Assembly: GCA_034638255.1 (NCBI GenBank)
Contig: JAWPGT010000022.1
Span: 1-64,000 of the forward strand
Direction: 5' to 3'
Length of the DNA: 64,000 nt
Source of the DNA: Coprinus comatus
Taxonomy: Eukaryota > Basidiomycota > Agaricomycetes > Agaricales > Agaricaceae
Shown: positions 12,494-25,492 of the stretch, in pieces
Layout: each line of letters begins with the position of its first letter
Position numbering within the stretch: position 1 is the stretch's first letter
Program-made: the position numbers and the translations under genes
Notes under the pieces: generated by a model
Databases searched by the model: none
What the model was told of the DNA's origin: nothing
What the model saw: the letters and a program-made list of their open reading frames with translations, nothing else

Positions 12494-14434
12494 TCACTCT
12501 GGCTTTACCATGCCAAGTTGACCACGGACAATCTTGATAGTGAAACCGTTGACGGGCTCTGAGCCGAAGTCCCTGTGGGTATCGTACATCTTGTGAATGG
12601 GTTTACGAGCATTGACAACATCTAGAACGTGTTTGACATCCTCATCTTCGAACATGGCTTCTGTTTGAGAAGGCAACATGATTTGACCCTCATCGCCATT
12701 GAAGAACTTGGGATCAACGCGAGCTTTAACTGCAGCTTCAAGTTCGGGGTCGGTGGGAGCGAACACGTTCTTGACGAAGTCCATAGTCTTCTCGACTTCG
12801 TCACTTGTAACCTTCTTGTTGACATCAGCAGTCCCCTGGATAACTGAAAGAGAGAAGGAAGGGAATGTTAGATTAAAAAAAGGTCTACAAAAAGCCGTTC
12901 ACAACTTACTAGGGCGGATGAGATCGAAAGCTCTGTCGAAGTTATCTTCACCGACGTCGGAGAGAATATCAACTGACTGGGCCCTCATTTGCTTGTAGGC
13001 ACCAAGAACGACCAGCATGAAGCGGGTATATGAAATAGCGACCTTGGCATCATGCCATTTCGCGCACTCCTCTTCAGTTTGTTCTCCACGGATAGATGTC
13101 GCAACAGTGGCAGCTGCAGAAAGACCTCCAGTGAAGGCAAGATGAACACCGGATGAGAAGAAGGGGTCGATGAAGCCTGGGAGGAGTTGATAAGGGTATG
13201 AACAATAGACAGATAAGATTTGCGTTTGACTTACAAGCAGCATCACCAACGAGTCGGTAGCCAGGGCCGGCGTAACCATTAGCAGAGTAGGAGTAATCAG
13301 AGGTTTGGCGAACTCTGGGGCCATTCTCTTTCACAGTCATCTTGGCATTAGGAAGGAAGTCGTCAATGAGTCCGGGAGCAAGTTTCAACTGCTCAAGGTA
13401 GAAGTCTTCGAGAGAGTAATCGGGGTTGCCTGACTGATCGCGAAGGGTGGCGCGTTTGGAGATAGAAGCAGAGTGGTTCATGACGATCCCAACAGAAACG
13501 AGCTCATCAGAGAGAGGAATAAACCAGACCCATCCAGTCTCATCTATTTTGGTAAATCAAAATATTAGACTGGCATGAGAGTATCATAAATGTTATTACA
13601 GACCTGTCAAAGCCTCAATCCAGATGGCATTCTCCCTGTTGCTTCCGGGTTTATAGCGACCACAGCTGTTCCAGTAGCCCCAGATGGCAATGTTCTTCAA
13701 GCTCTCATTGTTATGTCTATTCTTCAAGTATTTGCTAGACATGATACCACTGCGACCAGAGGCATCGACAAGGTATTCAAAGGCAATTCGACCTTCGTTT
13801 CCATCCTTGTCGCGGTAAATGGCAGCGATGGGGCGACCCTTAGGGTTGTTGTTCTCGAATTCGATGGATTGGACCTTGGTGTTCTCGAAGAGTTGCACAC
13901 CTTCCGACTCTGCATGGCGGAGGATCAGGTTGTCGAACTCTGATCGGACCTTGATTTGTCACATTGGATTAGCGAATCAATCACAGCTCGTTATAAGTCT
14001 TAACCACATACAACGTTCCACGAGCCAAATTCAGGTCCGCGAGCGATAAAGTCAGTGTAGCCCTCGCGCTTGTGTTGATTGAATTTAATGGCAGCTCCGG
14101 GCTGTTAACAAATGTCAATCTTTCGGGATTGCTGGTGGAATAAGGGATAAATTCAAACCTTGGGGCAAAAACCAGCGTTCTTGACCTTCTCTTCAGCGTC
14201 GATGAATTGCAAGAATGCACGGACAGAGGGTAACAAGCTTTCTCCAATGTGATATCTCGGGAACTGATCTGCCTCAAAGAGGGTAACGTCGAATCCTTCG
14301 CGGACAAGGCAGGAAGCAGCCATGCTACCGCTAGGACCACCACCAACAACGAGAATCTTAGTCTTGGAAGGCTATAGAGAAAAAAGTCAGAACATTGACT
14401 TGTGGAGTAGAGGGTTCCCTACAATTTGGGCCAT
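12494..14434 (-). CDS. Flavin-dependent halogenase (ArmH-like)
   Basis: Predicted FADH2-dependent halogenase of the tryptophan-halogenase superfamily, chlorinating an aromatic substrate in secondary metabolism. Start chosen at 14434: a tiny first exon (MAQI) splices to [20 protein letters not shown], the dinucleotide-binding GxGxxG site. Following blocks: [27 protein letters not shown] (candidate catalytic Lys), [31 protein letters not shown] containing the halogenase signature WxWx[23 protein letters not shown] (second FAD contact) and a C-terminal helical domain ending GQLGMVKPE. Length is about 520 residues, usual for fungal members. From memory the closest described enzymes are ArmH1-5 of Armillaria, which chlorinate melleolides. 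No terpene synthase or PKS lies in this window, so it would act as an unclustered tailoring enzyme. A TATA-like element (on the minus strand, near 14505-14512) lies about 70 nt upstream. Confidence 0.9.
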
Positions 14435-17400
14435 TGTCTGTGAGCGTGAGTGTGTAAATGAGCTGGAGGATTAGGTTGATGAAGTTGAGAACTGCAAATA
14501 CCTTTGGTTTTATACTGTATGGAAGCTCGGAAATACATGCTTACGAGATTGGAGATGGGAGATCGTAAGTATGTCACTCGGGTCCATTCCGAATGGAACT
14601 TTCATTAACCAAAGCAGCCAACTCGTCTATGAGCCTGGTTATACAGCACACTCGTGTGAGGTGATAAATTTGATGGAATCGTTGTAAGAGTGTGATGGTC
14701 ACTAATAGATCATGTTGGCTTGATTGACAATTGGAGATCTCATTTTGTGATGCCGTGAACCACGAACTTCGAAGCTACACTTGCTTCTTCAGTTCTCAAG
14801 GGAGACTTATTCAATCATCAATGTTTATTATTATTCTAATGGTCCAACTTGCCAGCGACTCCATCGCATTTTAAAGACAGACGGGCCTGATTCGAACAGC
14901 CATAGCGCCGTACCATTGCAGGTGGTAAATATCTCGTAATATCTCACCAAGATTAATATCTGTGTGGGTATTGACATAGTGTACACCTAACAACAGATCT
15001 CCCACTGTTGTGCGAGTTCTATACCCATGGAACTCAAACCAGCATTAATGGGATTGGAAAGACTCTCATTGCACTTCCGATAGCCCGTCATTCTATCTTA
15101 GTAGTATGTATGTCACAGTTTTTTTTTACACTACAACCAGTTGGAGAATTCAGAGTAGCAGAGTAAACTGTCCGACAGAAAGAAGAACTTCTACACATAC
15201 AATACAATTCACACATGAAACTCGGGAAATGCTGAGCACCCTAGTGGGAAACAACCAAACCGAAATACATGATTTGAGATTTTGAGGGGACTAACCCTCA
15301 AGGAGTCCATCACCGAAACTGGTGAAAATCGGGACTTAGATTCATATCAGAATAACTATATTCGTAGAGACTAGATTCGAACTCACTTGACTGATCCTAA
15401 CAAATAGCACCTGATGTGGTAACCGGGTGGCTAGTGATTCTAGAACTAATTCTCGATAGTGCCTGGTACAAATTGGTACATCAACAGAATATACCTGTCA
15501 ACATCTGGATGATTTCTGATTCTAATTTCAGTAGTACTATCAAAGCAAAACGTGCTGTTCGCAGCCGAGATTTTTTGATTGAATTTTTTTCAAAAACTAT
15601 GAAACTCGTAAAACGTTTTAAACAGCTCTTGTGCATGAAACAGTATGTTAATAATAAGTTATAGTAGGATCAAATAGGCGAAGTGCTGCGCATTGAACTG
15701 TTAAGATCAATTCAAAGTAGTAACCCTTATACAAGGGTAACTAATGAATCTTTAACTAGCTATAATAATTCTAACAGTGCCGATCCGGGGGTAACGCTCC
15801 GACTCATTGTTAACATGATCTTCCAAATGAGGAAATAGGGGTATAACTTAAAATACCGACAGCCCCCTCGGAGGAGCGTTACAGCAGCATTTCTACTACT
15901 GGCATCACTCAACTTGGAGAATTAGAACTTGGGTAAAGATGTGAGCACCGATGGCGCCGGAGAGCAGCTAGAAGACGATGACAATCACGCTGTAGTCGGT
16001 GCAATATAGTTAAACGAAAACTTGGTAACACGAGACCAAGACGCCGCGTTTTATTTTAAAATACTTGCGGGGTAGGCACTGGAAGGCATCCATTTCTGAC
16101 GGAACATGTCAGGGAAGTTAATGGTGTAGAGTCTAGATACAAACTTGGATAAATATAGCGGCCTAGGCTTCCCTTGCGCCTTGATGATGTTTTTCCTGAG
16201 TCGGGTTAGTTAACAGCGAGAATCGGAAATAAAAAAAGCATCTGACGGCGTGTTTGACCTAGAGACCTAACAGGACGCCCACGGACTCGGGTTATAGAAA
16301 AGACTTCGACTTCTTCAACCTTTTCAAATCTATTTTTAGCTTCAAACCTCCTACTTTTGTGCGTGGAGTCGGGAGCCGCCATGCGTATAGTTTTGTCGGA
16401 CTTTTATGGCATATTTATTTAATGTTTCCTGGCACGCCTTCCATTACTACATACCTCAACACATTTTCTCGTGCTGCTCGGTACCTTTTGAGCTTCTACT
16501 TAACCGCCGACTTTCCAGCCTCAGAAGCGACACTATCACAATGCCGCAAGTATATAAGCGTAGTCGCGTATGCTCTGTTATCTAAATTGTTGCGATAGAT
16601 ATCGTGAACGCGTTAGGACAATTTATCCCACACCCCGGACATGAAGAACTTATTTTGTACGAACGCGAGACACCCTCGTCTGGACTCCGCATTCAAGTTT
16701 CACTGCGTCGTAATAGGCGTAAAAGAAGATTCAGAAGTTGGGTTTGCTCCGAATTAACTGTCAGTGCAAGTCGCCAATGTTGTACCCTAACGATCCGACC
16801 AAAACCAGTCAGAAAAGTTATTTTTATTTTCTACTACTACCACTGGCAGAAAACTTGAATCGTTAGTAGTACACAACTATGTATTCAATCAGATCACTCG
16901 CGGAACAACGGCTGGAAATATCAGTTTTGTTTGTTTGATACCAACAGACTCGGCGAGTCGGCGACTATGAACATGATTTGCCGTTCATAGTAATGCCTAT
17001 ATCAGGTCAGCGCTCCGAAAATTAGGGAGCATGTTACAATAATAAAATAAGTGCGGGTCGTCGAGTTGTTCCAAAGGGCAATGATATTCCCCGTGAATAT
17101 CATTGACGTTATGCCAGGCTGGAACGCAGTAGTGAATGTGTTTCATTTTTCGGTTGTTTCGGAAGCGCTATCCTTCAGAGTAGGAGCAAAAAAAATAAGT
17201 GTGGTAGCATGATGCGCACAACAGTGACCGAGGCCCACGGTCTCAAGTTACTACATCAACCCGGAAACATTTCACCGCCAGGTACTTTAAGTAACACTAC
17301 TGAATATATTTTACTGTTGAAAGAGCGTGGTATGTGTAAGATAGATTGTCGATTATTACAGACATCTAATTTATTCTACTCACTCGGGACTGTTTTTGTC

Positions 17401-19325
17401 CGCATTTGGCGGTTTTTTGGTTAGTTTTTGTGACATCCACTAAACACGAGCCGAGTCGTGTAGTCAAGATCTTAAGCATTTTTCTGATTTAAAATTCTGA
17501 AAACAAAAGAAATGACCCGAAAATTCTAGACTTGATTGATGCACGGTAGATGTATACCTTTATGTACAGCTTGTATATCATTCTGTCTATCACATTACGG
17601 TACAGTGGTAGATGTACCACAAAAGGAACAGAATTGAGCCATATTTTCACTAAGTATACTGCAGTAGTACTACTCCCAAACTACTCTTATGCCTTACTCG
17701 AGGCTTAACTACATTCACACCGCGGTACTGTGTAGGTATAAATACTCTTATCATTGTGGTAGTATGTGGATGTTAGTAGATGACTACCATATAAGAATCT
17801 TAAGATGGCTCCTTCCGAGGGTATAGGAACCACTATAACGCGAAATGGCAGTATGCCATAATAAGTCCATCTGTGGTACTCTCCAAATACTGTCAATGAA
17901 CGGGACTGACAGTGAGTTATCCCGTCAAGGTCGGGGGGCCGGTATCGGTGCCATGTGTTCCTTAACCTTTATCTTATAACAGGAATCAGAATTATCACTA
18001 TCCTCATTGAAAGTAATAAGTTCATGCGACAGGATACTAATCGCATGTTTCGGTTTTAAAATTCTAAAAAAAAATTATGGATAGAGATGCAACCGAGGGA
18101 CATGATTCGTACTCAATAAAACCACAGCTTGGAATACTTCTACGTAACTGTGATCTATGGTGGTAGAGCAACATACAACAAGCGAGAGTAACAGTTTATA
18201 GTATTTTTAACACCAATCCTTTAAATAGGCGTGATAACTCAAAAATTGAGCTGGGTTGAGCCTGGTCGCATAGCAGGTACATCTGTAATTCAATACACAC
18301 TGCCGCGCTACCACCAAATACTTGCCGCTAAGCGATCGCCTCCAGGTCTAAACTATTGAAGTGTGGGTTAACCCGCCATCCGAGGATCTCATTCAATAGT
18401 GACATTTTCATTTTTAGCTATCTCCAACTTGAAAATCATACCAGGCAACGATTTTATCTCCATGTACTAAGATATGTCAAATTATCCAATCCAAAGACCT
18501 TATTTCATCGGTATTTTTATCCAAAACCATGAGTAAGTACATAATGATATTATCTCCACACAAAATAATACGGGTACGACACACCGCTTGTCATTCAAAA
18601 CTGGTGGCAAAGACATGGCAGATGTACTTTCAGTCATCGAGTCCAAGGTTGGACCTCTTTTCATTAGTATATTTAACCATCTCTATTGAAACAATAATAA
18701 TACTATTGGTAACGATATTATTATCTCAATACGGCGGAATGTAAAAATGTGCAAGTCTCATTCTTTTACAACAATCAGAACCCTCTCTTATGTCGACTTC
18801 CTTGCCTCTCGGGGTTTGGATCAAGGGTAAAGAAACATGCGAACCAAGTCATTGGATGCTTAGACATGTTACTGTTTCAAGTTTCAACCCACTCCGAGTC
18901 GAAGGATGGTTCCCCGGGACCTTCTTCAGCTTCTTTCACTCAGAAAACCTCCTCAACCACGCATCACGCCCTCCAACATACACGCCCTCCTCAACCTCAA
19001 CCTCTAGTACCATAGGCTTGCACCTTCTCTTAGGTAGCTTATCATGATAGGCTCAGCTTGAATCTGACTATATCTCTGACATGACCATTACGTGTACAAC
19101 AATCTAAGAATAAAAGTCCAAGAAATACAAAAACGAAGCACCCAACCAAAAGGCACGAAAGTTTGCAGCTTAATCTATAGCATACAAAGGACCCGGATTC
19201 ACTTTTCGGGAAAATCGAGGGCCCAGAAGTGACTCACCAAGACTCAAAGTACAAGTCTCAACCATCTGCAAGTCTCAACCATCTGCAAGTCTGCACCATC
19301 GTCATTATCTAAGACCATTTCACCC
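14435..19325. other. 4.9-kb gene-poor region, no gene recognised
   Basis: Long stretch between the halogenase start and the third GT90 stop. Open frames are short (62-88 codons), carry no recognisable motif and do not join through phase-consistent introns. A 10-nt perfect inverted repeat (gtaacgctcc at 15791-15800 and its complement at 15873-15882) could form a hairpin. No transposase or reverse-transcriptase motif was seen. It may be decayed mobile DNA, but this is not shown. Confidence 0.5.
19252..19301. repeat. 17-bp tandem repeat, about 2.7 copies
   Basis: The unit caagtctcaaccatctg occurs twice in direct succession, followed by a partial third unit (caagtctgcaccat). It lies just downstream of the stop of the minus-strand GT90 gene, in its likely 3' UTR. 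Confidence 0.75.
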
Positions 19326-21601
19326 TCACTTCTCATCCCACGCAAGCGTCGAATCTCTATGATCATAATACATAAACTCCCTATCCAGGTTCATAACTCT
19401 CGCATACTCCAAGAACAACCTAAACACAAATCAGAACGCTCACGTTAGAATCCCCTACAACAAAATCGAAATCGAAAACACACCGAAACATATAAGCAAC
19501 CATATCCTCCTTCCTCCAAAACCTCAAACTCCACTCCCTTCCCTCTCTCGCAATCTTCCTGCCCAACTCTTCCTCTTCTCTTCCATTCCAACTTTCCAAA
19601 TCACCTCTAAAAAACAACACCAAATCCACCAAATCCGAATAATCATTTTGAACTGGAATATAATGAACCCAAGGTTGTACACGATCAAGCCACCATTCTG
19701 GATATATGCTTGATTTAAATATGAGTGCGTTGGATGTTATAAGTCTTTTAAATCTTGATGACCATCCATTACCATCAACCTAAGTAAAAAACAGAGAGAA
19801 AAGGGGATCAAAGTAAACATCCTTCATGGAACTTTGAACCGAAGAGACCTAAAGAAGAAAGAAGAAAAGGGACACATACGTCAAGTATGTATTTATATCT
19901 TCCAGCCGATTTAATGTCCTGCATCTTCCTAAACTCAAACTTCTTCTTCAACTCCTCACATATTTTCGGTTCACAACTAACCGGTTCACTCGCGAACGCA
20001 ATATCCAACAAAGCCGGTGCATATCTAGCCTTCTTCACTGAAGTCCCATTACCCACAGGTTCATATTCCCAATTACCCCAAATATCATGTTCATGATGTT
20101 GATGTTCTTCAGGGACAACAAGAAAACCAGATTTCTTCTTTTCAGTATCCTTATCTTTCTTCCTTCTCCCACGATTCTCTAATACAGTCCAATTCCCTTC
20201 TAAATCATTTGCCCATTCCACTAATCGATCTCTTTGTGAATCCACCCAACGAACTGTTTCGTCTTCACCATGCCAAATACCAGTATTCCTTCCCCTCCAA
20301 AGTAACCTATCTTCAACCTTCTGGTGCCATTCTGGATTGTTAACTCTAGGATAAATATCTTCTATCCAATTGATTGGTACAGCAGGTGTTATATCTTGAT
20401 GTAACATCGTAGGGCAGTAAGAAAATTGGGGTATCAGTTTTCGGTGGGGAACAGGTCCCGCTTTATGAGATACAAATTGGCCGTGTTGGAGAAGAAGATT
20501 GGGATGAGTACAAGGGTCCATTGCTACCCGATGATCATGTATGAAAGTTTTGGGATAGGAAGGACGAGTGGGAGGCGGTGAAGAGAATTTAATTGAACTT
20601 GCCCATGCTTTTGAATTAGGCGGACATGCAGATATCCAGCCGTGAAGTTTTACTCCGGGCGGATTCTTGATATCTATGAATCGGCCTTCTGCTGAGGCAT
20701 TCAAAGCCATTTGTTTGAGTTCCCAGTCTGTATGAAGATTGGGGTTGTCGTGAGGGGAAAATACTGCGCGGAAAGCTGGGATGTAGTATTGAACTTCCTC
20801 TAGAAGTTCAAGAATTTCTAAACCTCCTGTGAGGAGGTTATGTTTGGTTTCTTCCGAGCCACTAAGACTAGAGTTAACAATTTCGATTGGCCCGTCATTG
20901 AGTTTTCCAATAGTATATGTATCTTCGTGCGATTCCCATTCGTGTTGGATATCTTGCAAATCTTTCGGATTCATACCCCAGAATGGCTCCAGGTCATTGA
21001 AAATTTGATCATATTCGTCAGGGAGCTGTACCTGATTTTTCTCAACATATGTCCACCTTGTTCGAAATATGTCATTCTTGTTACACACTAATGCACTATA
21101 AGTTGTGAGCGCTTACCACTCGTCAAACCCAAGAGGTGGTTTTCGCTTGTACCTCCTCTGATATTCCCGAACTGCCTCATCCAACGAATGACTTGCTTGC
21201 TGAAGCTTTCCTTGCCATCTGGACTCAGCCTGGGCTATGAGCTGATAGATAGGGTGCGGCGCACTTGGATTGACTTCCAACAACCCGTCATCGCGTAGTA
21301 AATGTTGGTGATCGGGTTCGGCATACGTGACGGCAGTGGTTGGATCAGGGGCTTGAACGTCAGGGGCAGATTTAATGGTTGTTTCGACCACGTTTTGGGT
21401 TTTCAGCCTAGCTGTAGGAGCTGGCGACCATGTACTTGATCTATTCTCGAGGAATGTATCGGTAAATACTCTGATCTCCCAAAATTCAAGGAAGAACGTG
21501 ACAGAGAGACCCCGTAGGTAGCCAGAAAACAGTGCCAAGCCAAGCAGCAGAACGATTAATATTGGACGTCGTAAGATCCTTCTTGGGTTAAGATTCAACA
21601 T
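19326..21601 (-). CDS. GT90 (CAP10-like) glycosyltransferase, copy 3, diverged
   Basis: Third GT90 gene, about 15 kb from the tandem pair and on the opposite strand. ATG 21601 gives a type II topology: short basic tail (RRILRR) then hydrophobic anchor (PILIVLLLGLALFSGYLRG). Exons: 21601-21117, 21056-19880, 19779-19484, 19419-19326. Shared family blocks are DLEPFWGMNP, KTFIHDHRVAMDPCTHP, RLLWRGRNTGIWHG, DIAFASEPVSC, then the third exon reading into RVQPWVHYIPVQNDYSDL, FWRKEDMVAYMF and a last exon FLEYARVMNLDRE. It differs from copies 1 and 2 in lacking the intron after the SxIYPEW block, and in a charged insertion of about 50 residues, rich in Lys, Arg, Asp and His, between the WRG block and the DIAF block. 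The gene appears intact. Substrate unknown. Confidence 0.9.
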
Positions 21602-22104
21602 GGGCAGAAGAAGGACGGTAGCAGGTGCATTGACAGGATGCAAGAAGTGTGGTTTGCATTTATACAAGCAAGCGTTATGAATGCTGTCGTCTTGAGCGTA
21701 AATTTCATAGAATGAGTTTGCCTTTTATGTCTTCTTTTTGATCCGTCGGCGTAGTGCGTATGTTCTGCCAGATCATGCAACGGCTGCACATAATACCGAG
21801 GAATATGCCTGGGTGAGCTCCTATGTGTATGTGTACACTGCCAAGTTAGTTTGTTGTTCCATTTGTGGTGTATGTAGTTGGGTTGTTGCAGAGATGATAG
21901 ATCCGCGAGGATCGAGGAGAGGGCAATAAACTGTACAGTTTATGGTAGTTAGTTCGGGGATATGAGACATCTGATATATTTTAATAAATATTGGGTATTG
22001 TAATCCGAAACAGCCAGGAGGGTGAGAAGACCCAGAAAGGAAATTGTATTTGTCCCCTTTTCTTCCACTATGAACTAAATCTCCATCACTTTCCTTCTCC
22101 CAAC
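21602..22104. promoter_or_regulatory. Divergent promoter region, GT90 copy 3 and C2H2 gene
   Basis: About 500 nt separating two divergent start codons, so both promoters must lie here. No clear TATA element or other gene was recognised. Confidence 0.45.
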
Positions 22105-23750
22105 ATGTCGGTACGTCCTCGTCGTCCCCCACAACGACCACAGCTCACCTTATACCCTAGTCCGACGCAGTAACAAGTTTGCTTTCCCTATCCATCGCCG
22201 CAGCAAGCGCCGCTCCCATCCCTGTCCAACAGCCTTCTCCAGGGTCTGACTCTGCCCCAGGCAGCCTCAATGGTACCCATGGCAGTTTTGTGTCTCCACC
22301 TCCAATCAGCTCCAGTATAAGCAATGGCAAGTCTCACAGGAGGCTGGCTTCCACTGGAAAGGCCAAACGGAGACTCAGCGACGCTCGCGAGGCCGCCAGT
22401 AGACCTTCGTAAGTACTCTTTGGCCCCAATTTCACATCATCAAAAGTTTGCCATTGTATTTGAATGGAAACTATGATCGTTTACAATGAAGTTTGATTGT
22501 CTTTGATCTTTGATATCCTTTGAATACTTCCGCTCACTCAACATTATTTTATAGTCCAGCAATGTTAGCAAGCTCTCCGGCGCTCGCTATGGCATCATTG
22601 TCCCTGTCAAGCTCTCCTCCATCAAATAATATTCCACCTTCAAGTTCAATGACCCTGACTAGCGCCTCCAAAGTCCTTGCCTTGAGCCAGTCCGTCCCCC
22701 TTAACGACGGAAGTAATATTCCCCACCCAGTTTCTACAGAGGCCAATGATGCAAAGCCCATACCTATTGGTTCTGGCAAGAAGCGAGGTGTTGAGCACAA
22801 ATGCGAAAGTTGTTCAAAGGTAAATCATTATTCTTTCACTTTTTATTGGTCGTCAACCTTATGACATTTCAATATCAATCATTTATTGTCATGCTTAGAT
22901 TTATAGACATCCGTCGTGCCTGATTAAGCATCGTTGGGAACATACACCACACTGGCGTGAAGCCTCTAAATTTGTGTTGAGTAAACACCAACAAGTTCAG
23001 CTTCTAGAGGCCGCAGCTATTCTTTCGCATCTCTCTCCTCATGCATCTTCGCTTCCGGAAGACCGCTCCTTATGGCCTTCATTCCTGTCAGGAGGGTCTT
23101 TGCCACCTCCTGACCCGAGCACCCTCATGTCGACATCCGAGTCCAAGAAGACCTCTTCAGCCGCATCTTCTACAGGAACCATAAATGCCATTTCAAGCTC
23201 AGTACCAGCTGGCTATCATAGAGCATCCTCTACGGGTCCACGTCTACATGACTATTCCATTCCACCCAATGTTTCCGCAAATGGTGTAACGCAATTACGT
23301 CCTGGACTCCTTGGAGTCTCCACCGGTTCCGGGGCTGCGGAAAGTGTCCCTGTTACAGCAAAGCCCATGTCTGTCCCTCTTACAGTATCTGATTCATGGC
23401 ACTCCGTCCACGCTGGTGAAGGCGGCACAGGATGGTCGCTTCCGCGTTCATCAGTCCGCTCTGCGTCAGGTTCGTCGCGGTCAAGGTCAGGTTCTGCTTC
23501 AGACGAAGAAAATGAGAGCGTCGACGTTGATGGTGATGGTGATGAATTTATGTACCCTCGTAGCTATGGACGATATAGCGGACGTAATGGCTACCGTGGA
23601 CCAAAGATGTGGAAGAAGGAAGAGGAAGAATTCAATAGCCGTTTCAGTTTGCGAGAAGAAGATGAATTTGAGAAGGATCGTGATGACCTCGACAATACGA
23701 AGACAAAGAAGGTTTGGGATGATATGGAAATGGAAATGGACATGGACTGA
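22105..23750 (+). CDS. C2H2 zinc-finger protein, Ser/Pro-rich
   Basis: Probable nuclear DNA-binding protein with one classical finger. The model starts with a 6-nt first exon (ATG TCG, 22105-22110) spliced over a 50-nt intron to 22161 in phase, giving MSSDAVTSLLSLS. A long Ser/Pro/Ala-rich low-complexity region follows. The finger spans an intron: CESCSK in one exon and IYRHPSCLIKHRWEH in the next, which together satisfy C-x2-C-x12-H-x3-H. After it comes a well-structured segment (TPHWREASKFVLSKHQQVQLLEAAAILSHL) that I recall as conserved in basidiomycete homologues, then more Ser-rich sequence and an acidic, charged tail ending in EMEMDMD. The start is the weakest part of the model because it depends on a 2-codon exon. 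No specific regulator name can be given. Confidence 0.8.
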
Positions 23751-25492
23751 AATTTCAAGCTATATTTCGAGTTTCTTTTTCTTCAGTGCTATATTTTGTA
23801 TTATATTGGTTTGTTCCATTTGGGTGTATCTCGTTTTTCGCCCCTTACTTTTGACTGCAGCAATATCTCTCTTGTTCTTAATTCACGTCCTGTCGTGGAT
23901 TTTGGATCTTAGAACTTTATTTGCGTGCAGAGGCGGACACTGCTTTGTTTGATCTTATTCTCACCTTCGTATAACCACCTCTTTTGTTCTCCCCAATCGT
24001 ATAACAGTATGTAACTAACAAATTAGCATGCCTGTCTGTGATTTATAAAATGTATGTTTTTCCCCCTTGTATATATGTATCCTACATATTGTTTTCTTTT
24101 TTGCCTCTTCACATCGAATAATTGAGAACTTCAGATACTAATTAATCAGCGAGGATATTAGGAGGATCAATCATGGATCTGCTCTTACGTGTCATTACCG
24201 AAAGACGCGTTGTCATCTTTTTTTTTTTTTTTGAAATTTTGAAATTTTTAACTTTTTTTTATAACACAATTTACAAAATATTTTAACCCTGTATGACGTA
24301 ATTATGACTCAAACGTTTGATCCCCACAAAGAAACCTCACTGCCACTTAGACCCTTAGTGGAGCTTAGTGGGCACTGTTAAGCAACAGCTAAGTGTATTG
24401 ATTCAATCTATCATAAACTATGGGTCTATGCCTACTGTAGTTTAATGCACAGGTTACTAGGAATCACTCATACACAAATAGCACAATAGTGTTTTTTTTT
24501 TTGTGTGTATGAAGGGGGCAGTGTGCTTTGATACGAGAGAGAGGGTTTTTTTTTATAAAGTTTGAATAGCCTACTTATCTCTCTCTCACACACCTGAGAG
24601 AGTGTATCATTGATATACGGAAAAAAAGGGTCGCACTACAGCACTGGTGACTCCTTATCTAAAAATAGATGTTCATGTGCCCGGCCGCGTGCGTGTGGCT
24701 TTCTTCCCTTTTGTCCTCCTTTCCCCCCCTCCCCCCCCCCCCCAAAAAAAAAAGTTCCTGTCCTTATGTACATGTACAATAACTACATAGATACTTCTTC
24801 TTCTTTATAAGTATAGATATGATGTGGATGTGGATTTTGGTTATTTATAAGTGATTGATGATTCTTGTAGTCCCGAAAGCTCCCGAGGTAATAAATGGAC
24901 GGATAATTTTTGGAGAGAGGTGTGTGTGTGTTGAAACGTCGAATATTGAGATCAATGAATTATTAGGCTTGAAGCTTGAAATTTTGACAACTTGACAACT
25001 TGTGAATTGTGTATATGTATGTGTACACTTTTTTTGAGGGGAGGGAGGGGGATGGGGGAGGGAGTGAGTGGGATTGAAATACTTCTTCTGAGATTTGTAG
25101 TAGCTAACGTGATATAAATAAGTAGCTTCCATGATTCATGATTCATAAACGAAATGTATAATCCATGGATTATCCACTGATTATCCACTCAACAAGTAAC
25201 AGTTTCCAACCAATGATAATTAAAGTAATACGCAATCATTACACAAACCGATCAAGAACGATTGGTGTAATAGATGATGCATGAGGAACTTGTGAAGCAT
25301 GAAAACCAAAATACCATTTACAGTATGTGGATGTAGATGTCAAGAATAGAAGCACGAGAGCCTAAAAAGTATATGCATATACTAAACAGTTAGCAAGGGA
25401 CCCAGAACTAGAGAGGCAAAAGTCGGGGAATAGAGAACTAGATGCCGAGTCAGGAATCAGAAGTTGAAGTGAAAGGCGAGACCTTCAGGTTT
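23751..25492. other. Convergent intergenic region rich in simple repeats
   Basis: About 1.7 kb between the C2H2 gene and the P450 stop. It contains a T-run near 24218-24233, a C-run then A-run near 24724-24753, and GT- and GA-rich tracts. No gene recognised. Confidence 0.5.

Noticed and set aside
9354..14434. Dioxygenase plus halogenase as a biosynthetic gene cluster
   Set aside because: No core synthase, transporter or regulator is present; convergent orientation and family identity alone do not support a cluster.
16359..16858. Adjacent 79- and 84-codon frames that might be a decayed transposon gene
   Set aside because: No DDE, reverse-transcriptase or integrase motif, and no flanking repeats.
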